Assembly (NCBI GenBank): GCA_011032825.1
Contig: JAADJZ010000002.1
Span: 930,001-994,000 of the forward strand
DNA from: Massariosphaeria phaeospora
Taxonomy: Eukaryota; Ascomycota; Dothideomycetes; Pleosporales
Direction of reading: 5' to 3'
DNA: 64,000 nucleotides
In this document: positions 21,971-34,484 of the stretch, one piece after another
Numbering within the stretch: the first letter of the stretch is position 1
Layout: each line of letters begins with the position of its first letter
The notes under the pieces: generated by a model
The model's input: the letters and a program-made list of their open reading frames with translations, nothing else
Database searches by the model: none
Told to the model about the DNA's origin: nothing
Position numbers and translations under genes: made by a program

Positions 21971-24900
21971 ATGCCCAAGGACACTGGGGAACCTCGGAAA
22001 GATGCGCTGCACCAGATGCACGCCGCTGCCTCACGCTCCGAGACCCTCACGACCTTTGACGACTTGACGACCCCGCCAGCCTCAGCCTCGGCTAGCGAAC
22101 CGAAAGGCATCGAACTCGTTCCTGGAGGCTTCAGTGGGTTATACAGTCGCATAAAAGCCTCGGTGGGAGGTGTCAAAGAGGGGGTGCTCGAGGCCTATGA
22201 CGACGGTGCCCGGAGCAAAGCAGTCGCGAAGGCGGCCGCCCATCCTCCGAAAAGTCCTGCGGGCACTGCCGTATCGTCGCCAGTGATAGTCTCGGTGCCG
22301 TCGTCCAGATTGCAGTCGCCCCTCATAGCGAACTTCCCCGAAAAGCCCCTGCCTCCGTCTCGCGACTCGAACATCTCGACCTCCGCAGTGTCGGGCCGGC
22401 CTTCGTTGAACGAGTCCAAGGTCTCACTCGCCACCACGCGATCAAGACCGTCGATAGCGCCAAGCATAGAGCATGCCAAGTCTTCCAGGGAAGACGAAGC
22501 CTTCTCTACAAGCCCTGTGGGTAGTAGCTTGAGGGCTCACGGCAACGCCACTACAGCGTCGGCGTCTAAGAACAACCCTTCTGGCAAAGGCAAGGACTTC
22601 TCCAAAATCCCTCCGGGTCGAGACGAGCTTTTCCGGCAACAGAAAGGCGATATAGATCCGAGAGACCAGGGGAGCGATACCGCCGAAGATGAGATCGTCA
22701 TGATCGAGAGCGGAGGTTTCCCGAATGACAATGCGAAATTTGCGTTCGCGACAGACCCAGACCGGACGTCTCGGGCCGACAGTCACTACATGTCTGCTGC
22801 TCCGCCTAGTAGAGACACAAGGAACCATTCGGACAATAGCTCCGAAACTACACAAGTGCCGCATGTTACTGCCAGTGCTCAAACGTCGGTTCTCGCGCCA
22901 GCACCACAGCGGCCCCCGCTGGTCCACGTTGGCGCTTCTCACCTTCCAGGTTTTCGCCCTTCTAGGGCATCCTCTTCTGACGCTTTGAGTTCGTCCATCA
23001 CATCAAACGCAGTCAGAAGTAACAGTATAACCCCTATCCAAGAGACTCGCGAACAGGTCTCAGCCAATCGCAACCTGCCGAAGAATACATTCTCTCAAAT
23101 ACGGAGAAGAGTACTGGATCGGGAGTTTTGGATGAGGGATGAAAATGCGAAGGATTGTTTCAATTGTGGTGATACGTTCTCCACGTTCAGGCGCAAGCAT
23201 CACTGTCGTACCTGTGGGCAAATATTCGATGGTAAATGCACCTCTCTGGTGTCAGGCCAGGTTTTTGGGCTGTCAGCAACCGTACGAGTCTGCAAGCCAT
23301 GTGAAGCTATAATATACGGCAACGACCAAGATTCTTCCGACTACACAGACGAGGGCTCCATCTACGAGAAGGAGGGAGTATCCCAGGTGCTTGAGGCGGG
23401 TCACTTCGACCTTTCGGAGAGCGACCATGCAAAGATTGGCACCCCTACCATCAGTATTCCAATGTCTCGAAAGGCTGGCAGTGAGAAAAAAAGGCGATCC
23501 GCCGTCATTGAGGTTGCCGCACCAACGTTGGCACGGCCCAGTTCCTCAAGGTCACTCCGGTCGCTCGGTGGAAGACCGCGGTCGTCAAGCCACAAACGAC
23601 ATCATTCCCGCCACCAGCATATGCGCAACGTGAGATACGAGGACCGAGCACCATTTCACCAACACGAAACTGATCATCGCAGTCGGTCCACTCTGCCTGC
23701 ATTCCACCATGACAATATTATTGACCCAGACCTTGCGGCTTTCATGTCTGACGAGGATTCTAGTGAAGATGAACAAGCAAGCATATTTGCTACTATTCGA
23801 GGAGATTCCCCTTCGCATACGAGTATGGAAGGTGAAAGGAGCGGTATCGGTGGTCTTCTGGCGGCAATGAGGAAAGGAAAGTCCAGGGCTGGTGAAAGGA
23901 GCGTTATGGGTGGCCATACCCGTGATTCTGATAACATCAGTATCACGAGTCGTGTCGCAACCCGTCATACACGGCGAAGGAATCTTAGTGTGAGTAGCAC
24001 TCATAGGCCATCACCCAAGCGCACAAAGAGCAACAGTCTTTTGAGACCTTTCAGCGCTAGCTTTGGTGGATCTTCGTCGACCATGCAACCCAACACCCCA
24101 CAGGCTCAACCCTCTCCCGCTCCTCCCACCGGTTTAGAGATCACCCGCAGTGTCTCTATGCAAAGTGGACAGTCCTCTAGCATTGAATTGAATGACGTCA
24201 GCTTGAACCATGTTCGCCAGCTCCTGAGGCAAATGTTGCACGATGCCGCTATCAGCCACGTGTCGAGTTGGGAAAAGGCACTGGTTCCCATCCTGCTACA
24301 GTGCACGGATGATGTGAATCCTGATGTTCACAAGACCGATGACATGGACATTCGACACTACATCAAGCTGAAGAAGATTCCTGGAGGCAAACCCCGCGAC
24401 ACGCTCTATGTCTGTGGCGTTGTCTTCACGAAGAACATTGCTCTGAAGAGCATGCCCCGCCTTATACGGAATCCGAGAATAATAATTGTTACGTTCGCCA
24501 TCGAGTATGCTAGACACCAACAGCACTTCATGAGCTTAGAACCAGTGATTGCACAGGAGAGGGAATATTTACGAAACCTTGTCAGCCGAATCATCGCTCT
24601 ACAACCGCATGTCTTGCTTGTGCAGCGCAACGTCTCCGGGCTTGCTCTCGAGTTCCTGGAACAGGCAGGGATTGCGGTCGCTTATAACGTTAAAGAGACA
24701 GTGTTGAACGCCGTTGCAAGGTGTACTAGATCACCAATGATATCCTCCGTGGACAAGCTTACAATGAACCCACACCACCTTGGGCGGTGCGAAAGCTTCG
24801 AGGTGAAGACATATCTTCACAAGAACATCAAGCGCACGTACATCTACCTCTCAGGCTGTCAACGAGACCTAGGTTGCACTATTGTTCTACGGGGTGCAGA

Positions 24901-27900
24901 GACAGAAAGTCTGATTCAGCTCAAACGCATCGCTGAATTTATGTGTTACGTGGTCTACAACCTAAAGCTAGAGACATGCCTCGTACGCGACGAGTTCGTA
25001 TTGATACCCGCCGCTTCTAGTGATGGAAGCCCAGTTGCCAACCAAACGGCAGAGCAGTGTACCCAATGCGCCTCTGCTAAACACGAACATGAGAATCATG
25101 GTGTTGTAGCAGGGGTTTCTGCGGCTCCAGGCCCATCTCCGCACACCGTAGAAGATCATCTTTCGTTGCATGGTACGCCAGCCCCGTCATATTACAGCGA
25201 AATGGTGGAGAATCACCGCACAAGAATTCTCTCGGCCTCCCCTTTTGTCAAATTCTCACAGCCATATCTACTCAATCAGGCCCGCGAATACGAAAAGAAG
25301 CTTGGACTTCTCAAGAAGTTACGTGACCAGTATACTACCGACGAAGGCGAGGGAAGCGAACAGTCTCAACTAGTGTTCAACCTAGTACAGCCCGAAATGG
25401 TACACACCATGCCGGAACAGGCCTCGAAGCAAGTCCGAGAGTTCCTACATGCGGTGCATGCTGCTGAGTATGACAAAGCATTACACAATTATCAAACCCA
25501 GAAACGACAATGGGAAGCTTATCTGTCCGGTAACATGGACTTATTTGATCCTTTCAACCACCAGAAGATCGCCGTCCTCTACAGTGTTGTGAACTCCGTC
25601 ACCTCTACTCCTTGCATTGGCCCGGAGATCATTGCCCTTGGTTTCTATACTGAGCACGACTTCGACGATGGGTTCACTCCCGATTGCACGCTCGGGCAGT
25701 ATGTCGAAGATCTCTGCCACTCAGCTGGTGTACTCTGCGCAGCAGTTGATGGTTGTAATCGCCGCATGCTCGATCACCATCGTCAGTACGTCCACGGCGA
25801 AGGACAAATGAGCGTCATTGTCCAGAAATGTCCGTCGAAAGTGAAAGGCCTCGCTCAAACCATCCTTATGTGGAGCTGTTGTCGACTTTGTAAACAGGAG
25901 ACGCAAGTGATTCCCATGTCGGACAGCACATGGAAGTATTCTTTTGCCAAGTATCTCGAGTTGACATTTTTGAGCAGCGAGCTACATCCCCGAGCTGACG
26001 TTTGTCCCCATGATATTCACAAAGACCATGTTCGTTACTTCGGCCTTAACAATGTGGCCTTACGCATCCAGTACGATCACGTCTCCCTCTACGAAGTCAC
26101 AGTCCCCAGGCCCATAGTCGCCTGGAAGGTGGACAGCGATTTGAAGTTGAAGAACGACCAATATTTGAGAATAGAAGAGAGGCTAGATTGTTTCATGACT
26201 TCTGTGCTTGCCCGCATCAAATGCATCCATCCGGACAGCGTTATCCCGGAAAAGATTGAAGGGTGCAGGACAGAGGTGGAGAAAATGATGAAGCGTGCAA
26301 ATGATGAGCACGAATGGTTAAAGCGGAAACTGCAGAACAAGTACATGAACTCCAAGTACTACGAAACCATTCCCCTCAACCGAGCCATCCGTGCTATACA
26401 AGAAAAGGCTATCGCGTGGGACGAAACGTTTACGGATTTCGAACGTCAATTCTTCCCATCGGAGAAAGACATCAGGAGACTCGCAACACTACAGCTCAAG
26501 AAGCTCTTTCTAGAGCGCGACGAATCCACCAGCTCTTTGGCATCGGTTGAAGAGGATGCGGAGCCAGGCCTGGAAGAGTCTATCATCAGCGAGAAGGATG
26601 ATTCCCTAACCTTGACACCGATGCCCTCGAACATGTCTCCGGAGCGTGCGCACGACATGCTAGCTTCTGTAGTTGAAGAAGACCAATCACTGGGAAACAA
26701 GTCGTCCGATGTGCTCAACAGCGCACTTATAGAACAAAAGCCGATGCTCCTTCCACCTAGTGCACTTCCTGTGCAAAGCCCCGTTGAGGCCGTGGAACGG
26801 GACGATGTCCGTCATCTGGACCTTGCAGTACCATCTAAACTACCGGAGAGTTCCTTGCCCCAAGATAAACAGCTTGTCCAGACGCCAACACAGTCTACCG
26901 ATATGCTTCAGCTTGAGCCAGGGTCTCCTACACCTGTTGCTCTGCCAAAAGTAGACCCTATCGATCAGAGTGTTGCCAAAGCGATCGAAAATATGCCGAC
27001 GTCCCCAACTCCAGCACAACAACCACTGACTAACATTCTTGAGTCTAAGATCCCAAGGCTTGTTGACAACATCCGGCGTGAAACACCGCAGAGGCCTGCT
27101 ACTGTCGTACGGACGCAGTCGCAACCTGGGGTTATCCTGAAACCTACTGGTCTACCTACAAACAACAATAACGTACCGATCACCTTAGGAAGCGAGGACT
27201 CTCTAAAGCTATCATTATCTGATTCCACCAGGGCGCTCGAGCGAATGTCCGAACGGCTACGCTTGAACGCTTTCAAGCCATCAAAGTCCGGTTCTAAGAT
27301 TCCTCGATCTGTGCCTTCAGGATCTGCGAAGGACGCTTCCAAGGTTTCTAAACTGGCTGAGCACTTTGAGCAACTCTCCCGGGAGTTCCAGAAGGAAAGG
27401 ATGCGCGAGCGACGGAGCGAGCGAAGCCGACAAGTCCGCGCATATCCTCTTGCCTCTTCCAAGCCTATCGTTGAGGTATACCGAGATGTGCATGAAGCTG
27501 TTCAGGAGCATACCCAATCAGATGATGATATTCGAAATTCACCTAACCGTGTGAGTATAGACAATAGTACTCTTGGGGACAGTACATTCACAGAGACACC
27601 TATCGCCACGACTGCTTCCCAGTCCCCGGTGGATGAGCGTCATCCGAGGGACACGATAAACCATTCGCATGAGGTTGAAGAGCAGCATAGCAACCCAAGT
27701 CATCCTACATCTGACGTGGAGAATGAAGCGAGCGACGTTGACTTAGCCCCCGAAGATCTACCCTTACCCGATAGTATTGCTAGCTCACAGCTGCTCTCCA
27801 TGACCGATTCACAATTGGATAGTTCGCTCGAGTTGCCCAAGCATGAGAAAACAACCCTAATGAGGATGCTGACAAGTTTCTGGTCTGAACGATCCTCCAG

Positions 27901-29187
27901 TGGCTGGTCAGCTCTGGATTACCCTTTCGCTCATACTGAGCATGTGTGGGAGGATTCAGACATCATCGTTCGAGAAGACGAACCGAGTTCCATCATCGCT
28001 CTCGCGCTGTCAAGTCCCGATTACACGACCAAGCTTCACTCATTCCGCGGAGATGCATCGGCAACGGAAAAGGGCGGCATCGACCTCGAAGCGTCGGAAG
28101 CGTCTATTGAGAGGAACCTATTGCATGAAAAGAACACAAATATCCGGTACAGTTTCACGAACCGTGGCGTCAAAGCCCAATGCAAGATCTTCTACGCGCA
28201 ATCTTTCGATGCGCTACGACGGAAATGTGGTGTCGCAGACCGCTTCGTCGAGTCTCTCTCCCGCTGCTCAAAATGGGACTCCAAGGGCGGGAAAAGCAAA
28301 TCCATCTTCCTGAAGACCCTAGACGACCGCTTCGTCCTCAAGAGCCTCTCTCCCATCGAAGTACAAGCCTTCTTCCGCTTCGCGCCCAACTACTTCGCCT
28401 TCACGCACCAGAACCTGTTCAAGGGCCTGCCCTCGGTCATCGCCAAGATGTTCGGCCTCTTCCAAGTGCAGATCAAGACGCCGACGGGCCGCGACTTCGA
28501 CTGGTACATGCTGGTCATGGAGAACCTGTTCTACGACCGCGAGCCCAACCGCCGCTACGACCTCAAGGGCAGCATGCGCAACCGCAAGATCCAGTCGACG
28601 GGCGAGCGCGACGAGGTGCTGCTCGACGAGAACCTCGTCGACATCATCTACAGCGAAACACCCATCTTCGTGCGCGAACACACCAAGAAACTGCTCAAGG
28701 CTAGCGTGTGGAACGACACGCTGTTCCTGAGCCAGAACAACGTTATGGACTACAGTCTCATGGCCGGCTTCGACGACACGCGCCGCGAGATCATCGTCGG
28801 CATCATCGGTACGTTTTTCTTCCCCCTCCCCCCTCTACTCTACCTTGGCCCAACCTTCTAAAAGTCTCTAACTGAATTTCTCTCTCGGCAGATTGCATCC
28901 GCACCTACACCTGGGACAAGAAACTCGAGTCGTGGATCAAAGACCGCGGCAAGAACAAACCGACCATTACGTCCCCCAAGGACTACCGCAACCGCTTCCG
29001 CATCGCCATGGAGAAGTACATTTTACAGGCGCCGAACTGCTGGCACCAGTTTTCAGGGCGCGCTGTCGTCGCCGGTGGGGGCGGTGTACCGCGGCGCACA
29101 GTGGTGTTGCCGGGCGCGGGGGGCAAGGTCCAGGTTATGGAGGTTGAGGGCGGGGAGGTGGAGAAGGCCGAGGGGAGTAAGCTGTAG
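21971..29187 (+). CDS. FAB1: 1-phosphatidylinositol-3-phosphate 5-kinase (Fab1/PIKfyve)
   Basis: Makes PI(3,5)P2 from PI3P on endosome and vacuole membranes. It has two exons (21,971-28,808 and 28,892-29,187, 83-bp intron) and a predicted length of 2,377 residues, usual for fungal Fab1. A FYVE zinc finger lies at about residues 385-450, with the RKHHCR core and paired cysteines, and binds PI3P. A TCP-1/Cpn60-like domain at about 785-1,010 normally contacts Vac14/Fig4. The PIP kinase domain starts near 2,050, with FVLKS, DLKGS and MDYSL motifs. Long low-complexity Ser/Pro-rich linkers separate the domains. The start is the first in-frame ATG, in a good context (GCCATGCC), and the [12 protein letters not shown] segment after it is typical of fungal Fab1. 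It lies less than 500 bp from the dead-transposon block yet shows no RIP damage. Confidence 0.96.
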
Positions 29188-30330
29188 TGTGGGGGGAAAG
29201 ATCAGGAAGGGGTAAGGTGGGCGTGGCGGTTTTTGGATACTACATGGACGAGTCGCGGGATTGATTGTGGGGGATACGTATATGTCTATGTTTTGGATGA
29301 ACTGAACTGGGTGGCGTTATTCCGTTTGGACGGCAGGCATAGCGAAGGCGTTTCATCGTAGCATATGGGTCTAGGCTTGGGCTGCACCAAGTTACCTGCA
29401 TATTGCGTGGAAATGGATGCATACATGCATGTATAGCGTGTTTTGGAAATTCATCGGCCTGCTCTTTTTGTTTTGTCATGCGATCAGTGGATCTGTCATG
29501 TTGTGTCATAAACAGCACACAGATGGATATCTCACTTGCTTTCCGCCTTCCACAACTTCAAGTGTCTTCAAGAACTCAGTCACTGCGACAGATCAAACAA
29601 TGGGCAAAATAAACACGTGCAACGTCCAGCTGATAAATAACATCCCGCAACCTTGATATGGCCGGCTCGGCCCGGCTCGGGTTCGGGTCAAGTCAAGTCA
29701 TGCCAACCTATCTGTCCATCTATCGCATACCCCCATCCCACTCAATTGCATCCCCTCAAGCGCCCGCCCAGGTGCAATAACGTCAAGCCGCGGCCGCTCA
29801 ACCAATCAAGCAATCAATCAAGCGTTCAGCGTCCTGTACGCGCAAAATACGAAGGAAAACAAGATTCACTTGACAACGTTGAGCTGTGCAAATCAACTAG
29901 TTGTTGCCCATCAAGATAGTGTAGGGCGCTCCAACCGCGCGGGAATGCGACTCGCCACGCCGTCGCTACTGTTGCCCGCTACGCCGCCGCCGTCGTCGTC
30001 GTCGTCGTTGTTGATGGCTGCGTCGTCAGAGTGCGGAGGAGTAGGACGAGCACTAGGACGAGGTGTAGAAAGAAATGGAGGGTCAGGACCAGGAGCAGAG
30101 CCAAGATCAGACGCGCTCTATACACACGTCATCTTCATTAGTCACGCTCCGTCTCTGATACATGTATGTGCACTAGACTCGGCATTTAGATTCGGGGGGA
30201 GGGATATCAAAAGGAAGAGGAAAATGGAATGGTATTTGGTTGGGGGGGCATGTTTGAAAGTGGCGAGATTAAATGCAAGCAAAGGCCAGAGAGAAGGGTA
30301 GAGACGAGGGAGGGACGAGGGGGAGGAAGC
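29188..30330. other. Intergenic region between convergent FAB1 and J-protein genes
   Basis: Contains both 3' untranslated regions and a GTC/GTT trinucleotide run at about 29,988-30,015. No protein-like frame or RNA gene was recognised. Confidence 0.5.
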
Positions 30331-32184
30331 TCATGCCTTCTCCTTCTCCTTCTCCTTGTGCTTCTTCTTGTCGTGCTTGTTCTCGTGCTTGTTTTCTTTC
30401 TTGGCGGCGGCTTCGGCCATGAGTTGCTCAAAGGCCATGAAGTCGCCTTCTTCGTCGGGGTCGCGCTCAGCCTGTGGAAAGTTAGTAAATGCCTGATTGG
30501 ATAGCTCACACTCTCAGGTTCGGTAGTCAACGGCCGGACAAACAGGGTGACATAACGTACCTTCTGAAACATCTCTCCGATGATGACGAGCGCATGTGCG
30601 CGCTCCACCCGCTTCTCGAGCTTGACCCTCTTGTCGTTGAGCACTTCGTCGCACACGTCGCGCAGCACGCTCTGGATCTCGAACTTGCTGCCTCTCCATG
30701 CAGCAGCAAGGATCTTGCCTGTGACCTTCTTCTCGTACTCTGCCTTTTTCTCGTCAGTCCAGCTCTCGCCGCCAGCCTCTTCCAGCTTGGCCATTTCCTC
30801 CATGGTCATCTGTGCGTCGATGGCGGCGGACATTGTGTTCCACGTCTCCTTCACGAGCGTTCCCTTGTCCTTTACTCTTGAGAAGAAACCGGAGATGCCG
30901 AGAAACTTCTGAGACTTGATCAGAGAGCCGCCTTTTGACAGGTATGTTGAGCCAATAGCGTGCATGATCTCCAGACCAAAACTCTCCATCTTGAGGTTCT
31001 CGATTTCGAGCCGTGTCTTCTCCCTGAAAGCGGTCGTGTGGTCGGGATCCTTGTCTGTTTCTGTCCATATTGAGATGCGGTCTATCAGTTTCTTCGCCAG
31101 CGTTTTCACGCGTTCGTCTCGGATCTTCTTGCGCTCTAGCTCATATGCGGCAAGCTCTTCACGCTGTTCTTTGGTTAACCCGCCCTTCTTCTTCTGCTTC
31201 TCACGTAGCTCCTTTTCTGCGTCAGTGACCCCTTGTGCTTCCAGCCTTGCATCCTCTTCTGACTTGTCCATGATAGCAGGCCGCATGGGAACTGTGCGAC
31301 CACTCGTGCGAGGAGCGCTGGTCCCCGATACGGGTGTATTAGGTGTAGAGTGAGCAGTAGCCTCTGAGTGCGCTGGTGCTGGTGTCTCTACGTATGCCGG
31401 GGGCGGAGCATCAGCGGTGGGTGCTTTCGCAGTCTCGGTCGCAGCTTCGGCTTCTTTCGCTTTTGCAGCGGAACTCGACGGCTCGGTAGTTGCGGTCCCA
31501 GCTGTTGTCCCGGTTGTGTGCTCTCCGGCGGTCAAGTTTGAGGCTTCAGGTTGGCCGGTAGCGGCAGCGGCTGCAGCGGCCTCCTCCTCCTCGACTTCCC
31601 GCATAGATATCTCCATGGTCCTCGTGAGGTCCTTCATTAACGTGATCTCGCCGATCCTATCCATTTGTTAGCCTCTGATCTCTTCAGCAGACTACGTTGG
31701 GCCTTCGCACCAGTCTGTGAAGGCATCACCACCAAATATCATCGTGAAGAACTCGGCGGGGTCCTCTGTGGATATGTCAGCGCTGCTTACATGCCACGTC
31801 GGCCAGAGCATCTGCATACCGAAACCACTGCTAGGCACAGCACTCTCCTTTCCATATTTGTCGTACTGTTTGCGCAGCTGCTCGTCGCTGAGCACCTGGT
31901 ATGCCTCGCCAATCTACACGTTGTGAGCCCCGCGCGCCATAAGAGTGTACCGGACCGGAACTTGGACAGTGGGCAACATACTGCTTGGAATTTCTCGTGT
32001 GCCGTCTCATCGTTCGGGTTCTTGTCTGTGCGCACATCAGTTGGATTGCCTGGTGGTAGCTGTGGTGGGGGTACCCACCCGGGTGAAGTTTTATCGCGAG
32101 TTTGCGGTATGCTTTCTTGATTTCTAGCTCGGTGGCTGTAGGGGGCACTTGGAGCGCATCGTAGTAGATAGTATCCACGACCAT
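30331..32184 (-). CDS. DnaJ-X type J-domain protein (Caj1/Djp1-like Hsp40)
   Basis: A class of Hsp40 co-chaperone that stimulates Hsp70; yeast Djp1 works in peroxisomal and mitochondrial protein import. Six exons on the minus strand (32,184-32,079; 32,025-31,982; 31,913-31,820; 31,765-31,711; 31,656-30,561; 30,471-30,331) join in frame to 511 residues. The J domain is at residues 1-70: [15 protein letters not shown], then HPDKN, whose HPD is split by the first intron, then [17 protein letters not shown]. The DPAEFF/MIFGG/DWIGEI segment that follows is typical of the family. A low-complexity Ala/Glu/Thr region comes next, then the DnaJ-X domain. The tail is Lys/Glu-rich. An upstream in-frame ATG at 32,214 would add ten residues; 32,184 fits the family. 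Confidence 0.92.
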
Positions 32185-32838
32185 ATTTGCGGAAGCTGTG
32201 AGTGGGGTGCGCAAGGAAGAAACGGGTGGCTGTCCGTTGGATTATTATCTTGAGGCAGCAGATGTTCGTCGGGACTTCGGCGGCGGCGGTGCAACACGGC
32301 AGCCACAAGCCGACGTCACCGGGCCAAGCCACATCACCCGGAACTGTTCTGCATACGACCACGACCACGACGCTTCAGCTGAGCCTCTTCTTGTGTCAAA
32401 TATTTCACTTCGTACGCTGAAGGCGGTGCAGAGAAATAGCTCTACCTGAATGCCATACTCATCACTTGGCACGCAACGTCGAGAATGTAAATCTCCAATT
32501 CATAAATATGTTAAATGGGCCAACCCAATCTATCGAACGCAGCACTCAGACCTCCCGAGTTGACATATACCCGTCGTGGCCGGCTGTGTCATGTCAGAAA
32601 CCCAATATCACCCATTTGCCAACCCATGCAGACGCCATGCTAGAACCCCGACCCAGTTGGAATACACGGAGAATGAATTTTTTCTTCGAAGCCCATCCAG
32701 AAACCAGTGGATGGGAGCCATCTGCCGAGAGTAAAGAGAAGTATAGTGGTGACTGGAGAGGCATGAAGCTGCAACTGCCAATCCAAGCGCCCGCGGACCG
32801 TCGCCAAGAAGTCAACTCCATGACCGACCGCGTACTCC
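32185..32838. other. Region upstream of the J-protein gene, downstream of eIF4E
   Basis: About 650 bp holding the J-protein promoter and the eIF4E 3' end; both genes are on the minus strand. No other feature recognised. Confidence 0.45.
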
Positions 32839-33700
32839 TCAGACGGTGAACTTGGCCTTGGCACGAGTGCTACCGGCATTGGCAGCATCCGTGTGTCCAG
32901 AAAACTCGACAGCTTCGTTCTCCTTGAGCTGGAGGGCCTGTTTGAAGCGCTTGCCGATCTTCTGGAGCACCTCCTTGCCCTGCTCGAACGACCTGCCCTT
33001 CTCTCCGGGGAGAGCCTTGCCGACGGTACGAGTCCACAGGCCAATGCGGTAGAAGCCTCGCCTAACGTTCACGACCACGCCCATGACCTCTTTGTCCTCC
33101 TCGTCCTCGAGGTTCTCCCCGATAGCGGCGAGCATGACATGGAGCCAGAGTGCATCGATGTTGACTTGCTTCTTGTCCTTGAATTGAAATGCCCACTTGC
33201 CGCCGTGCTTGTTCTGCGGGTCTTCCCATTCCGGTCGGACGCCCTTCTTGAAGAGGTGGTAGTCGGACTTGAGTGCGAGGTCGGACGTCGGCGTGATGTT
33301 GTTCTAGGGCGAATGGTCAGCGACGTCATAGTCAGTGCGGCCTTGCAAGTGCTTACGTAGATGCCCCAGAACTCCTCCACAGAGTCGAACGAGATGACTT
33401 CCTTCAACAGCTCGGCCCAGTTATCGCCCTATGCATGTTAGCCGTGGACCTGGGCGTGGTGCGCGACTCGCTTACCTTGCCGCTCGGAGGCTTGGTGAAC
33501 CACAATGTCCAGGTGTTCATGAGAGGATGCTTCACGTTGAAGTTCTCTGCATCATGAAATACGGTCTTGATGTCGTTGTCGCCTGCGGGGGGGTTGGAAG
33601 AACTCTGCTCGTTGGAGCCTGACTCGTCGGTCGGCGAGATGGGAATGGTGTCCAGCGGTACCGGCTGCTGGGGATTTGGTGCGCTCGCAACGTCGGCCAT
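32839..33700 (-). CDS. Eukaryotic translation initiation factor 4E (mRNA cap-binding protein)
   Basis: Binds the 7-methylguanosine cap of mRNA and eIF4G to start translation. Three exons (33,700-33,476; 33,428-33,357; 33,303-32,839) join in phase to 253 residues. The N-terminal 45 or so residues are a variable Pro/Ser/Asn-rich tail. The conserved core starts at HPLMNTWTLWFTKP and continues through NWAELL, SVEEFWGIYNNI, VRPEWEDPQNKHGGKW (containing the Trp-Glu pair that stacks on and bonds to the cap), LWLHVMLAAIGE and RIGLWTRT. All expected tryptophans of the cap pocket and the dorsal eIF4G-binding face are visible. The start ATG has no upstream in-frame competitor in the family sense, and the length is normal. 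Confidence 0.96.
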
Positions 33701-34484
33701 TGTGTGCGGTTGAAGGAGTGAGTGTTGGGGAAGGAGGGGTTTCGGATACGAGAAAGGTGGTGGACGGGTCGGGCGAGACAAAAAGGTGAAAGGTGACTGG
33801 AGGTGGGCGGTGAGATTTCTGGAACTCGCGCCGGGCGAATCGCGAGAGCAGCAGTCGCGGAGGAGGTCGATGTCGTTTGTCGTTTGTAGGCGGAAAGGGT
33901 AAATATGCGGTGAGGCGGTCGCGAGAGTCGGCTTTCTGCGCTCTAGCCGTCGCGCGCTGAAAATGGAGCCGCTTTCTGCCGCCAAGCCCGCTAGCGAGCA
34001 TTGCGCTTGCTGGTTTCAGTTCACCGCTGAGACAACTGCCTCGAGCAGTTGCGTATTGTGGAACACCTTGGCAAGAGACAGAGACAATTTGCATTGGTTG
34101 CGCTTGATGCGATGGCTATCCATTGCTGAACGCCGTGAACGCATTAAAGTGCATATATCATTGAAGTACATATATATGTCCACGCCGCCGCTCCCAGCTA
34201 GCACCCACAATAGGCACAAGCCGTGAACGGCCTCGTCGCCGAGCAAGGCGCGTTTTGATATAAGCACATCTTCGGCACAGCAACAGGCCATTGAACGACC
34301 GAGGCTGCAATTTGACATCCGTGCTATGACACATCACATGGAACAGTACGAGAGAGAGCAAACGGGCTACCCGCTCATGAAAACTATGTATTAGTAGGCT
34401 TAGATTAACAGCCGCGCTTGTAAGAAGGAAGCCGACGCTATTAGAATTACATATGCACATTATATACGTACCAACTAGCCGCCA
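33701..34484. other. Intergenic region between ERG9 and eIF4E
   Basis: Holds the eIF4E promoter and the ERG9 3' end (both on the minus strand). Small open frames are present but none is protein-like. Confidence 0.45.

Noticed and set aside
21555..22059. Frames of 124 and 139 codons upstream of and overlapping the FAB1 start
   Set aside because: They are Pro/Arg/Ala-rich by GC composition, overlap each other and FAB1, and have no recognisable motif.
28180..28704. 174-codon + strand frame inside FAB1
   Set aside because: It lies over the conserved PIP kinase domain in another frame and is explained by GC-rich third positions.
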